DNA of 45,058 bases, from positions 1 through 45,058 of the forward strand of contig JANYHZ010000008.1 of the NCBI GenBank assembly GCA_025362135.1. The letters run 5' to 3'. Source of the stretch: Betaproteobacteria bacterium. Its GTDB lineage: Bacteria > Pseudomonadota > Gammaproteobacteria > Burkholderiales > Usitatibacteraceae. The notes beneath the pieces were generated by a model. The model did not search any database, had not been told where the DNA came from, and worked only from the letters and a program-made list of their open reading frames with translations. This document shows positions 34,083-41,508 of the stretch, one piece after another (position 1 is the first letter of the stretch; every line of letters begins with the position of its first letter). Position numbers and translations under genes: made by a program.

Positions 34083-34125
34083 CGCCGGGTTGGAGCCAAG
34101 CAGTTGGCTCCAACAATTCCCGGCG
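34083..34125. repeat. Large intergenic hairpin between grxD and the grxD relic
   Basis: Two nested perfect stems. The inner stem is GTTGGAGCCAA (34089-34099) with TTGGCTCCAAC (34104-34114) around a GCAG loop. The outer is CGCCGGG (34083-34089) with CCCGGCG (34119-34125), the sides separated by AATT; the G at 34089 can belong to only one of them at a time. There is no T run, so it is more like a repetitive extragenic palindrome than a terminator. Confidence 0.75.
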
Positions 34126-34130
34126 CGACT

Positions 34131-34184
34131 ATGCGCGAGATGTATCAATCGGGTGAATTACAGACAATGCTTGGCGGCAAATAA
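34131..34184 (+). pseudogene. Relic of a second grxD 3' end
   Basis: 18 codons reading MREMYQSGELQTMLGGK and a stop, matching the grxD C-terminus MREMYQSGELQQILGTAK. Of the first 11 residues all are identical, yet several codons differ at silent positions (TAC/TAT, CAG/CAA, TCT/TCG, GGA/GGT, CTC/TTA). So this is not a fresh tandem duplication but the tail of a related gene that evolved separately before the rest was lost. No upstream frame continues it through the hairpin. It lies just before the tupC stop on the other strand. Confidence 0.8.
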
Positions 34185-34186
34185 GC

Positions 34187-34888
34187 TCACGTCGAAAGGC
34201 AACTTAACTTTCCGTCCATTAGCTGCCAGGCTGTCACACCGGGCAGCGCGAGCAACGCCGGATCGTGCGTAGCGACCACCACGATCCGGCCTTCAGCGCG
34301 TAGCGACTCCAGCAAACCCCTCACCTGGTCACGCGCCTTTGCGTCCAGATTAGCGGTGGGCTCGTCAATCAACATCACGGGTGCGTTCAATACCAGCGCA
34401 CGCGCCAGCGCCACGCGCTGTTTCTCGCCACCTGACAATCGCTTCGGCGCGACGGCGGCAACATCAACCAGCCCCGCCCAACGGATTGCGTCGCTGATGG
34501 CGTTCTCGCGCTCTTGCACCGGGACGTTTCGCAGTTTCAATCCATAGCCGATATTGGCGGCCACGCTGGTCGAAAATAAATATGGGTGCTGGTGCACGTA
34601 GACAATTTCACGTCGCAGCGCATCCTGGTAATTCGCCTGCTTGTAATGCAAGCCGTTGAAGCGGAATTCCAGCGTGTCCGCATTCTGCAGCCCGGCCAGT
34701 ATCTTGAGCAGCGTGGTTTTGCCGGCACCATTGTCGCCTTGCATAAGGTGTAACTTGCCGGCAGGAAATGTGCGCGCCTCAATATCGAGTAGACGTCGCT
34801 CGCCAAAAGTCTTCACGACCCGGCAGAGTTCCAGCCCACGACTATGCCCACTCGCGTTCAATCCAGACCGCCGCGACCTTGCGCCCAC
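34187..34888 (-). CDS. tupC: Tungstate ABC transporter ATP-binding protein
   Basis: 233-aa ATPase powering oxyanion uptake. Walker A is GDNGAGKTT, the ABC signature LSGGEKQRVALARAL, and Walker B VMLIDEPTANLD. It overlaps the permease gene by 31 bases at its start; no later in-frame ATG gives a complete domain, so I keep 34888, with the first ~15 residues uncertain. Its family resembles the ATPases of TupABC/WtpABC systems, and the substrate is inferred from the TupA-like binding protein encoded at 35540. It is the last gene of the minus-strand tup operon. Confidence 0.88.
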   Translation of the reverse strand: MGARSRRSGLNASGHSRGLELCRVVKTFGERRLLDIEARTFPAGKLHLMQGDNGAGKTTLLKILAGLQNADTLEFRFNGLHYKQANYQDALRREIVYVHQHPYLFSTSVAANIGYGLKLRNVPVQERENAISDAIRWAGLVDVAAVAPKRLSGGEKQRVALARALVLNAPVMLIDEPTANLDAKARDQVRGLLESLRAEGRIVVVATHDPALLALPGVTAWQLMDGKLSCLST

Positions 34889-35553
34889 GCCAGTGCAAGG
34901 TTCGCGCCAATCGCGAATACCATCAGCACGACGCCCAAGGCAATCCCCTGTTCAAAATCACCCTTGCTGGTCTCCAGCGAAATTGCTGTCGGAATGTTGC
35001 GCGTAATGCCTGCAATATTGCCACCGACCATCATCGCGCAACCTACTTCGGAAATCACCCGGCCAAAGCCGCTGAGTACGCCCACCACGACCGCAAATCG
35101 CACTTCGACGAGTGTCGTCCACGACGCCTGCGTGCGCGACGCACCCAACGCCAGCGCGGTCTCGCGTACCCGCAAGTCCGCGCCCTGCACGGCTGAAAGC
35201 GCGAACGCCGCCAGCACCGGAAACGCGATAACCGCCTGACCCGCGATCATCGCTTCCTGTGTGTAAAGAATTTGCAAACTGCCGAGCGGACCCTGGCGCG
35301 TCAGCAGCAAAAACAGAATCAACCCGACCACCACGGTCGGAAACGAAAGCAGGCTTTGCAACGCGATCACGCACGCACGCCGCCCCGGAAACGAAGCGAC
35401 TGCCAGAAAAAATCCAAGCGCGACCGCTGGCGGCGTCGCTATCAGCAAGGCAAAAAGCGACACTCGCAGGGAAATCCAAACGATCGTCCAGAGAGTCCCA
35501 TCGCCCGACAGCAGCAGACGAAACGCCTCTCGCGTCGCGTCAACCAGCTCCAT
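34858..35553 (-). CDS. tupB: Tungstate ABC transporter permease
   Basis: 231-aa inner-membrane permease with about five to six membrane helices. The EAA-type loop lies in the cytoplasmic segment after LRVRETALALGASRTQASWTTL, the coupling helix that contacts the ATPase, and the C-terminal part around GRVISEVGCAMMVGGNIAGIT is highly typical of TupB. It overlaps tupA by 14 bases upstream and tupC by 31 bases downstream, so the three are translated from one message. Confidence 0.92.
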   Translation of the reverse strand: MELVDATREAFRLLLSGDGTLWTIVWISLRVSLFALLIATPPAVALGFFLAVASFPGRRACVIALQSLLSFPTVVVGLILFLLLTRQGPLGSLQILYTQEAMIAGQAVIAFPVLAAFALSAVQGADLRVRETALALGASRTQASWTTLVEVRFAVVVGVLSGFGRVISEVGCAMMVGGNIAGITRNIPTAISLETSKGDFEQGIALGVVLMVFAIGANLALAWAQGRGGLD

Positions 35554-36424
35554 TGGTCAAACCTACTTTCTTGTAGCCCGCAGCAGGCGGCACGCCTGGG
35601 AAAAACAACTGTTCGCCACTTACCTTGAACGACGCGATCAATTTCAGCCCTTCAGTAGAGGTGATCCAGTCGATGAGCGCCATCGCGCCCGCAAAATTAA
35701 TGTCAGCGTGGCGCTTTGGATTTACCGCGATGATGCCATAGGGATTGGCCAGCCGCGGATCGCCGGAAACGAGAATATCTAGACCGATGCGCGATTTATA
35801 CGCCACAAACGTGCCGCGGTCGGTTAGGGTATATGCGCCTAACGCTCCCGACATCGTCAACACCGCGCCCATGCCCTGTCCCGCTGACAAATACCGCCGC
35901 GCGCCGGGCGACGCTGCCAACACAATATTCTCTTCCTTCCAGAGACGGCGCTCCATGATGTGTGTGCCGGATTCGTCGCCACGAGAAACAAATATCGCGC
36001 CTGTTTCGTGAATCTTTTTCAGCGCCTCGCCGACCCGCGTCATGCCGCGAATACCGGCGGGATCGGCCGTCGGCCCGACCAGAATAAAGTCGTTGTACAT
36101 GACATCGCGCCGGTTAACGCCGAAACCAGCGGCGACGAATTTGTCTTCGTCTTCGCGCGCATGCACCAGCACCACGTCAACGTCGCCGCGTTCGCCGAGT
36201 TTCAGCGCTTGCCCCGTGCCAACGGAAATGACGCGTACCGGGGCACCGTATTTTTTTTCAAAGACAGGCAGCAGTGCGGCAAGCAAACCCGAGTTCTCGG
36301 TGCTGGTTGTCGTCGCAAGACGCAGGGGTGGCGGAGTTGCATCTTTGGCACCCGCAAACCCCATGACACACATCGCACCGATAAGTAATAGCACTACGAT
36401 GTTTTTGTCGAAAACGCGCTCCAT
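35540..36424 (-). CDS. tupA: Tungstate-binding periplasmic protein
   Basis: 294-aa periplasmic solute-binding protein. A signal peptide (NIVVLLLIGAMCVMGFAGA) precedes the mature domain. The TTTSTENSGLL motif is the oxyanion-binding signature of TupA (consensus TTTSTxxSGLL), and VLVHAREDEDKFVAAGFG and FVSRGDESGTHIMERRLW are also typical. These distinguish it from molybdate-specific ModA. The ATG at 36424 has GGGAG upstream. Tungstate uptake usually serves tungsten- or molybdenum-dependent formate dehydrogenases or aldehyde oxidoreductases, none of which is in the window. Divergent from the regulator at 36561. Confidence 0.93.
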   Translation of the reverse strand: MERVFDKNIVVLLLIGAMCVMGFAGAKDATPPPLRLATTTSTENSGLLAALLPVFEKKYGAPVRVISVGTGQALKLGERGDVDVVLVHAREDEDKFVAAGFGVNRRDVMYNDFILVGPTADPAGIRGMTRVGEALKKIHETGAIFVSRGDESGTHIMERRLWKEENIVLAASPGARRYLSAGQGMGAVLTMSGALGAYTLTDRGTFVAYKSRIGLDILVSGDPRLANPYGIIAVNPKRHADINFAGAMALIDWITSTEGLKLIASFKVSGEQLFFPGVPPAAGYKKVGLTNGAG

Positions 36425-36484
36425 GCCAATCTCCCTGAGTTGTTGAGCGCACGACAATATGCGTCTCAAAGTTATTGTAAGGAT

Positions 36485-36498
36485 ATTCTTGCAAGAAT
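36485..36498. promoter_or_regulatory. Candidate operator: perfect 14-bp palindrome in the tup/regulator spacer
   Basis: ATTCTTGCAAGAAT at 36485-36498 is a perfect palindrome. On the minus strand it falls just upstream of a -10-like TACAAT (36474-36479) for tupA, so a bound protein could block the promoter. The gene product of 36561 is the obvious candidate, by inference. Confidence 0.5.
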
Positions 36499-36514
36499 TA
36501 CGACAGTCGGAGAG

Positions 36515-36543
36515 AATGCATATCCATGCAGCCCAATGCATAT
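36515..36543. promoter_or_regulatory. Direct repeat of AATGCATAT upstream of the regulator gene
   Basis: AATGCATAT occurs at 36515-36523 and 36535-36543, exactly 20 bases apart (about two helical turns), each containing the palindrome ATGCAT. The second copy overlaps the AT-rich region before the regulator's AAGGTG ribosome-binding site, so it could be an autoregulatory site. Confidence 0.45.
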
Positions 36544-36560
36544 ATTTTTAAGGTGCTAAT

Positions 36561-37457
36561 ATGCGGCCACTCATGAGCACCAGGGAGGTCGCCGAGTATC
36601 TCCGTCTGAAGGAACGCAAGATTTACGACATGGTCGCGCAGGGCGAGATTCCCCACTCGCGCGTCTCGGGTAAATTGCTATTTCCGCGAACACTCGTCGA
36701 CGAATGGGTAAAGCAAAGTACGGCAGGTGCCACGCTCACGGCAATGCGCAATGCGCCCGCCGTGATTGCCGGCAGCAGCGATCCGCTGCTGGAGTGGGCC
36801 GTGCGCGAGTCGCGCTGCGGATTGGCCACCATGACCTACGGCAGCATGGATGGCGTTGATCGTATGGTCACTGGCAGCGCATGCGCGGCGGCGATGCATA
36901 TTCCATCCCCCGGCGGCAACGCGGCGCGCGCTGGGCACCGCAATGTCGCGCTCGCCAGTGAGCGTCTTTCGCATCTCGACTGTGTGCTAATAGAGTGGGC
37001 AAAACGTGAGCAGGGATTGGTCGTGGCGGCGGGCAATCCACACAAGATCGGTAAACTGGCCGACCTGACAAAACCAAAGCTGCGCGTCATCCAGCGGCAA
37101 CCCGGCGCGGGCAGCTACCTGTTGTTTCTGCAATTGCTCACCGAAGCCAGGATCGACCCGGATAAACTTAAAACCATGCAACCAGCCGCGCAAACCGAGA
37201 CTGAAATCGCCTCGGCAATTCTCGACGGCCGTGCTGATGCGGGATTGGCAGTGCGCGCGGTGGCTCGCCAGTTTCATCTGGATTTCCTTCCGCTGACCAT
37301 CGAGAGATTGGATATCGCTGTATTACGGCCAAGCTATTTCGATGCGCCTTGGCAGGCATTGATGGCGTTCACTGGCAAGCCTGCGTTCAAGCGTTATGCG
37401 CAAACGTTGGCGGGTTACGATATTCGTGGATTGGGCGCGGTGATGTGGAATGCGTGA
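36561..37457 (+). CDS. HTH / periplasmic-binding-fold transcriptional regulator
   Basis: 298-aa one-component regulator. Residues 1-55 are an excisionase/MerR-like winged HTH (MSTREVAEYLRLKERKIYDM, then GEIPHSRVSGKLLFPRTLVDEW). The remainder resembles the cytoplasmic COG1910 binding-protein-fold domain (LLEWAVRES, then VALASERLSHLDCVLIEWAKREQG and LQLLTEARIDPDKL). This architecture senses molybdate or tungstate in related proteins and replaces ModE where ModE is absent. AAGGTG precedes the ATG. It lies divergent from tupA across a 136-base spacer with candidate operators and directly upstream of a FecCD-type permease, whose start overlaps its stop by 8 bases. Ligand identity is inferred, not shown. 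Confidence 0.88.
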   Translation: MRPLMSTREVAEYLRLKERKIYDMVAQGEIPHSRVSGKLLFPRTLVDEWVKQSTAGATLTAMRNAPAVIAGSSDPLLEWAVRESRCGLATMTYGSMDGVDRMVTGSACAAAMHIPSPGGNAARAGHRNVALASERLSHLDCVLIEWAKREQGLVVAAGNPHKIGKLADLTKPKLRVIQRQPGAGSYLLFLQLLTEARIDPDKLKTMQPAAQTETEIASAILDGRADAGLAVRAVARQFHLDFLPLTIERLDIAVLRPSYFDAPWQALMAFTGKPAFKRYAQTLAGYDIRGLGAVMWNA

Positions 37458-38499
37458 CTCAGCAGCTTTGACCGCGCCACACAGGAAATTCAGCGCGCCG
37501 ATGTTGACGATCATGTCGCTCGCATTGCTAATCGTGCTGCTGATCGTCGCATTATTGGTGGGCCGTTTCGCAATCAGCCCTGGTGAACTGGTCGCAATAC
37601 TCTGGGCCAAGCTTACCGGCGGCAGCCACGCTTTGCCGGCCGCGCTTGATGCGGTCATATTCGAGATTCGAATCCCGCGTGCGATTGCAGCGGCATTGAT
37701 CGGCGGCGCACTCGCTGCGGCGGGTGCGGTATACCAAAACCTGTTTCGCAATCCACTCGTTTCACCCGACATTCTCGGCGTTTCCAGCGGCGCGGCGCTG
37801 GGCGCGGTGCTGGCGATTTTTCTGTCGTTGCCGGTGGTGGCCGTGCAGGGCTTCGCATTCGCCGGTGGCTTGCTCGCGGTTGCAATGGTGGTTTTCATCG
37901 GCAACGCCGTACGTGGGCATGATCCGATCCTCGCGCTGATTCTCACGGGTGTCGTTGTCGGTACGCTGCTCGGTGCCGGTATCGCGATGATCAAATATCT
38001 CGCTGACCCATACAACCAACTACCCGCCATCACGTTCTGGTTGCTCGGCAGCCTCAGCACCATTTCGCCCGCCGACCTGATGATCGCGCTGCCACTGGTG
38101 CTGGCCGGCCTGATCCCCATCTACCTGCTGCGCTGGCGCATGAACGTGCTCTCGTTGTCGGATGACGAGGCGCGCGCCCTCGGTGTCAATGTCGCCTGGC
38201 TGCGCGCAGTACTCATTACCTGCGCCACGCTGATCACCGCTGCCGCCGTTGCGATCTCGGGCATCATCGGCTGGATCGGCCTGTTGATTCCCCACGCCGC
38301 GCGCTTGCTGGTGGGCCCGGAATTTGCGCGCATGTTGCCGCTCAGCATGCTGCTCGGTGCCAGCTTTTTGTTGGCTGTGGATACCGTTGCCCGGATCGCG
38401 GCCACCATCGAACTGCCACCGGGTGTGTTGACTGCGCTGATCGGCGCGCCGTTATTTCTGTGGCTGTTATCCGGGTCCAATTCGCGAGCGCGGCAATGA
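37450..38499 (+). CDS. FecCD/BtuC-family ABC transporter permease
   Basis: 349-aa type II importer permease with about ten membrane helices. FecCD hallmarks are RIPRAIAAALIGGALAAAG, QNLFRNPLVSPDILGVSSGAALGA in overlapping parts, and the C-terminal GWIGLLIPHAARLLVGPEF with its ATPase-contacting segment. The family imports siderophores, heme, cobalamin and, in the MolBC system of Haemophilus, molybdate or tungstate. The gene starts inside the regulator stop region and ends overlapping the ATPase gene (ATGA). No solute-binding protein is encoded nearby. Given the context, an oxyanion or metal substrate is possible. Confidence 0.93.
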   Translation: MRDSAALTAPHRKFSAPMLTIMSLALLIVLLIVALLVGRFAISPGELVAILWAKLTGGSHALPAALDAVIFEIRIPRAIAAALIGGALAAAGAVYQNLFRNPLVSPDILGVSSGAALGAVLAIFLSLPVVAVQGFAFAGGLLAVAMVVFIGNAVRGHDPILALILTGVVVGTLLGAGIAMIKYLADPYNQLPAITFWLLGSLSTISPADLMIALPLVLAGLIPIYLLRWRMNVLSLSDDEARALGVNVAWLRAVLITCATLITAAAVAISGIIGWIGLLIPHAARLLVGPEFARMLPLSMLLGASFLLAVDTVARIAATIELPPGVLTALIGAPLFLWLLSGSNSRARQ

Positions 38500-39299
38500 G
38501 GGAGAAGGATAAGGAGAAAGACCTGATCGAAACCCACGCGCTGGCATACGGCCATCCCGGGCGGACGCTGGGTCACGACATCAATCTGACTGTCAGCACG
38601 GGTGAAGTGTTGTGCGTGCTCGGCCCCAACGGTGGCGGCAAGACCACGTTATTTCGTACCCTGCTCGGATTGCTCCCAGCGCATGAAGGCAGCATATCGT
38701 TGCGCGGCAAACCGTTGCAGGATTGCACGCCTGTCGAATGCGCACGCATCATGGCGTATGTGCCGCAAGCGGGCAATTCCTATTTCGCCTTCACGGTTCG
38801 GGATGTCGTGCTGATGGGACGCACGGCGCATCTCGGCCTGTTCGCACGTCCCGGCGTGAGCGACCTTGACGCAGCAAACGCCGCAATGACCGAACTCAAC
38901 ATCACGCATCTCGCCGATAAAACATTCACACAAATCAGCGGCGGTGAGCGTCAATTGGCGTTGATCGCACGCGCGCTTGCGCAGGAAGCACTGTTGCTGG
39001 TCATGGACGAACCGACGGCCAGCCTGGACTTTGCCAATCAGGCTTTGATCCTTCACGAAATCGTGCGATTGAAAACCAGTGGACGCAGCGTACTTTTCTG
39101 CACCCACGATCCGGACCACGCGCTGCAATGCGCAGATCGCACGCTGTTGCTGCAACATGGCAACGTGCTGGCACTGGGGGCTCCGCGCGAGGTCGTCACG
39201 GCGGCAAATCTCAAGACGCTGTACGGCGTGGACGTAGAATTGATCGAAAGCCCGTCGCGCGAGCAACCGTTCTGCCGCCCGAAGCTTCCGCCAGGCTGA
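38496..39299 (+). CDS. FecE/BtuD-family ABC transporter ATP-binding protein
   Basis: 267-aa ATPase that pairs with the permease just upstream. Walker A is GPNGGGKTT, the signature is ISGGERQLALIARALAQE, and Walker B is LLLVMDEPTASLD; VPQAGNSYFAFTVRDVVLMGR is the FepC-type Q-loop region. The ATG at 38496 overlaps the permease stop (ATGA). The longer frame from a GTG at 38460 is less likely. The N-terminus is highly charged (REKDKEKD). No gene follows for 120 bases, so a binding protein is not present at this locus. Confidence 0.93.
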   Translation: MREKDKEKDLIETHALAYGHPGRTLGHDINLTVSTGEVLCVLGPNGGGKTTLFRTLLGLLPAHEGSISLRGKPLQDCTPVECARIMAYVPQAGNSYFAFTVRDVVLMGRTAHLGLFARPGVSDLDAANAAMTELNITHLADKTFTQISGGERQLALIARALAQEALLLVMDEPTASLDFANQALILHEIVRLKTSGRSVLFCTHDPDHALQCADRTLLLQHGNVLALGAPREVVTAANLKTLYGVDVELIESPSREQPFCRPKLPPG

Positions 39300-39419
39300 A
39301 CCCGCGGCGGTCTCATCGAGCGCTGCGGAATACAGGGGCAACGTAACCGGCATTCTTCTTATGCAACACTACCCGAACCGACCACGTTTCCGTGCAACTC
39401 ATCTGAAGGATTCCGCCAC

Positions 39420-39818
39420 ATGAAGATCAATCACACCATTACATTGCTCTCTGCTGCTGTATTCGCCTGCCTTGCCCTGTCAGTCGAAGCCGCCGACCGC
39501 ATTCGCGCCGGCCAATGGGCTGGCACCACGACGGTCAAGACGCGGACGTTCAAAACATCGAACTGCATAACAGCTGGCGACGCTGCAGCCATGAATGGCG
39601 ATGCCAAATCGATCCAGGCCTATCTGGAGAAAACCATCCCGCCTGAAATTTGCAAATTGACGGACGTTAAAGTAAATGGAGGTGAAGTCATCTACACGTC
39701 CGCCTGTAAGATCGGTGCACCGAGTGTGGTGACGACGCACTATCACGGTGACAGCTTTGAATCGACAAGCAGCTCTGGCGCGAAGTCTGACGGCAAGCTG
39801 GTAGGCCCGTGCAAATAG
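39420..39818 (+). CDS. DUF3617-like exported protein
   Basis: 132-aa predicted periplasmic protein. It has a signal peptide (ITLLSAAVFACLALSVEAA), then a Cys-containing domain with RIRAGQWAGTTTVKT, NCITAGDAAAMNGDA and KLVGPCK, where two pairs of cysteines could form disulfides. This pattern (IRPGxWE...CxTxxxA...GPC) resembles the DUF3617 family of secreted proteins common in proteobacteria. Function unknown. The gene appears to stand alone, 120 bases downstream of the FecE-like gene. Confidence 0.8.
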   Translation: MKINHTITLLSAAVFACLALSVEAADRIRAGQWAGTTTVKTRTFKTSNCITAGDAAAMNGDAKSIQAYLEKTIPPEICKLTDVKVNGGEVIYTSACKIGAPSVVTTHYHGDSFESTSSSGAKSDGKLVGPCK

Positions 39819-39924
39819 GCATTCCTTCCATAGGGCGCGAAATCCCGTAATTGAAAGACAATCGCGTGAATATCCGTTTTGCCTCACTGCGCTGCATTCA
39901 TGCTGCAACACCTCGGAGACCGAC

Positions 39925-40233
39925 ATGCACTACTTGCTGATATACGACGTAATCGACGACTACGTCACCGCCCGCGTTCCATTTCGCAAGTTGCACCTAC
40001 TGCACGCCACCGCCGCACACCAGCGCGGCGAGCTGATATTGGGAGGCGCACTCGCCAATCCAGCCGACGGGGCGGTGCTGGTGTTCCAGGGCGATTCGCC
40101 AGGAGCCGCAGAAGATTTCGCGAAAGCCGACCCGTATGTATTGAACGGACTGATCACGCGCTGGCGAGTGCGCGAGTGGACCACAGTGGTGGGGGACAAT
40201 GCCTCGGTGCGGGTGGATCCGAATAGCTTATAG
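39925..40233 (+). CDS. YciI family protein (second copy)
   Basis: 102-aa YCII-domain protein: strand MHYLLIYDVIDDY, the KLHLLHATAAHQRGELILGGAL block with its conserved His, and FAKADPYVLNGLITRW for the C-terminal DPY motif. It is distinct in sequence from the copy at 5127. CTCGGAGACCGAC gives a GGAG ribosome-binding site before the ATG. It is a single gene, convergent with the exported-protein gene at 40375. Function unknown. Confidence 0.88.
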   Translation: MHYLLIYDVIDDYVTARVPFRKLHLLHATAAHQRGELILGGALANPADGAVLVFQGDSPGAAEDFAKADPYVLNGLITRWRVREWTTVVGDNASVRVDPNSL

Positions 40234-40260
40234 AGGGAATTGGCTAAACTCCAACGCTGG

Positions 40261-40295
40261 CGCGGCGTTCCGAGCATTTTTGGCCCACAAGCCGC
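40261..40295. repeat. Degenerate intergenic repeat, copy 2
   Basis: Counterpart of 7186-7222: GCGGC (40262-40266) and GCCGC (40291-40295) flank CGAGCATTTTT. It too lies between two convergent genes (YciI and an exported protein). Confidence 0.5.
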
Positions 40296-40374
40296 ACCGA
40301 GTGGCGTTCTTTATTCCCGGTTGGCTGCGGCGCACTCAGTTGCGCTTGGTGATATTTCTACAATTTAAAAATGA

Positions 40375-41136
40375 TCAGAATGCAAACCGGACCAATTGCT
40401 TCGAGCCGTTCACGCCACTAATCGTATATTCGAATCGCGCACGGCTCGCACCTTGTGGAATAAAACTGGCGGTGCCCACCGCAGAAATTGAGATCGCACC
40501 GGTATCAAACGCGCTGCGCCAATCTGGACCGGTGGTCGAGTAAACGATGCCGACATAACGCAAAATGTTGGCGGCATCTCGCTTCCACGAACCCGGCTGC
40601 AATGAATACCATGTGGAACGCCCGGAAGCATCGTACACATTCCAGACTGCGAACAGCTTGTCCCCGGATTGCTGCACCGTTAGCGCCGATCCAGACTCGG
40701 CGGGATTCCACCAAACGTCGGCATAGTTATCGTGGGGTAGTAGGGAATCCGTAGGCGACAAGGAGGCAACCGTGAGGTGTATCGGACCAATCAACAGCGT
40801 AGGCCCCAGTGTTGGCGGCGGCGGGTTGGCCGCAAGCTGGATGTCATATTCGCCAGCAGGCAATCGACCCACCGTGTACTCGTCAAAGTAGCCCTGGGGC
40901 GTCCCGCAGTCGACCAGGAATATGCGATCCACGCTGACCGTTATCCGATTCGCCTGCATCGTGATGCGGTTCGAATCCGGATTCGTGCAGCCGGCGTGAG
41001 CCCACCGCAATCGCACGGTGTCCAGTGGCGTTGGGCTGGATGGAACCAACGAAAGTTGCGCCGTGGCGAGGCCGCTTACTGTTGTGGCAACGAGCCACAG
41101 GCAAACCATGACAATGGCTTTTTTAGGCGGCGACAT
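40375..41136 (-). CDS. Exported protein of unknown function
   Basis: 253-aa predicted secreted protein. A signal peptide (KKAIVMVCLWLVATTVSGL, cleavage near ATAQ) is followed by an all-beta domain of about 110 residues that has a pair of Cys. The C-terminal half opens with DVWWNPAESGSALTVQQSG and continues WNVYDASGRSTWYSLQPG. This Trp/Gly-rich pattern (WWNPxESG... W..YD..G...WY) recurs in many secreted proteins of betaproteobacteria and Xanthomonadales, but no activity is known to me. GGAGG precedes the ATG at 41136. Apparently monocistronic. Confidence 0.82.
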   Translation of the reverse strand: MSPPKKAIVMVCLWLVATTVSGLATAQLSLVPSSPTPLDTVRLRWAHAGCTNPDSNRITMQANRITVSVDRIFLVDCGTPQGYFDEYTVGRLPAGEYDIQLAANPPPPTLGPTLLIGPIHLTVASLSPTDSLLPHDNYADVWWNPAESGSALTVQQSGDKLFAVWNVYDASGRSTWYSLQPGSWKRDAANILRYVGIVYSTTGPDWRSAFDTGAISISAVGTASFIPQGASRARFEYTISGVNGSKQLVRFAF

Positions 41137-41469
41137 TGAATCCTCCAGAGATAAAGTAAATCGCATGGTCCAGCCCAGCTGACTCTCTGCGCGACGTCGG
41201 CCTCAGCCGTTGTTGAGCTTAGTCCTTTCTGCGGCGCTTGGGAGCCCGCGATTTTGAAAATCACCCCCCCGATGCCAACATCCACACGCTGTCACGCTCG
41301 TTGCGCGATCTGGCGATGCCGCCAGGATCGCGGGGACAACGATTGATTCCTTTCAAAGCAATTTTCGAGAAAATTCCCTCGTAGATCACCATTCCGCGCG
41401 CATCGGTGCAGAAAAGCGCCCTGAAACCCCCGCCAGTGCTAGAGTTTGTTTTTTTGTCTCCATGCTACT
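41137..41469. other. 333-base spacer without recognised gene
   Basis: Between the divergent exported-protein gene and the Zur-like gene. I see a C-run (CCCCCCC) near 41262, a T-rich segment at 41444-41457 and no plausible coding frame, tRNA or terminator. It must hold the promoters of both flanking genes, which I cannot place with confidence. Confidence 0.5.
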
Positions 41470-41508
41470 CAGTTGCAACTGCCACTACCAACGAGTAAGA
41501 TGCAACTG
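41470..41508. promoter_or_regulatory. Candidate operator of the Zur-like repressor
   Basis: CAGTTGCAACTG at 41470-41481 is a perfect 12-bp palindrome, and its half-site TGCAACTG is repeated at 41501-41508, overlapping the chosen start codon. Location immediately in front of a Fur-family gene suggests autoregulation; it does not match the classical enteric Zur box letter for letter. Confidence 0.5.
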
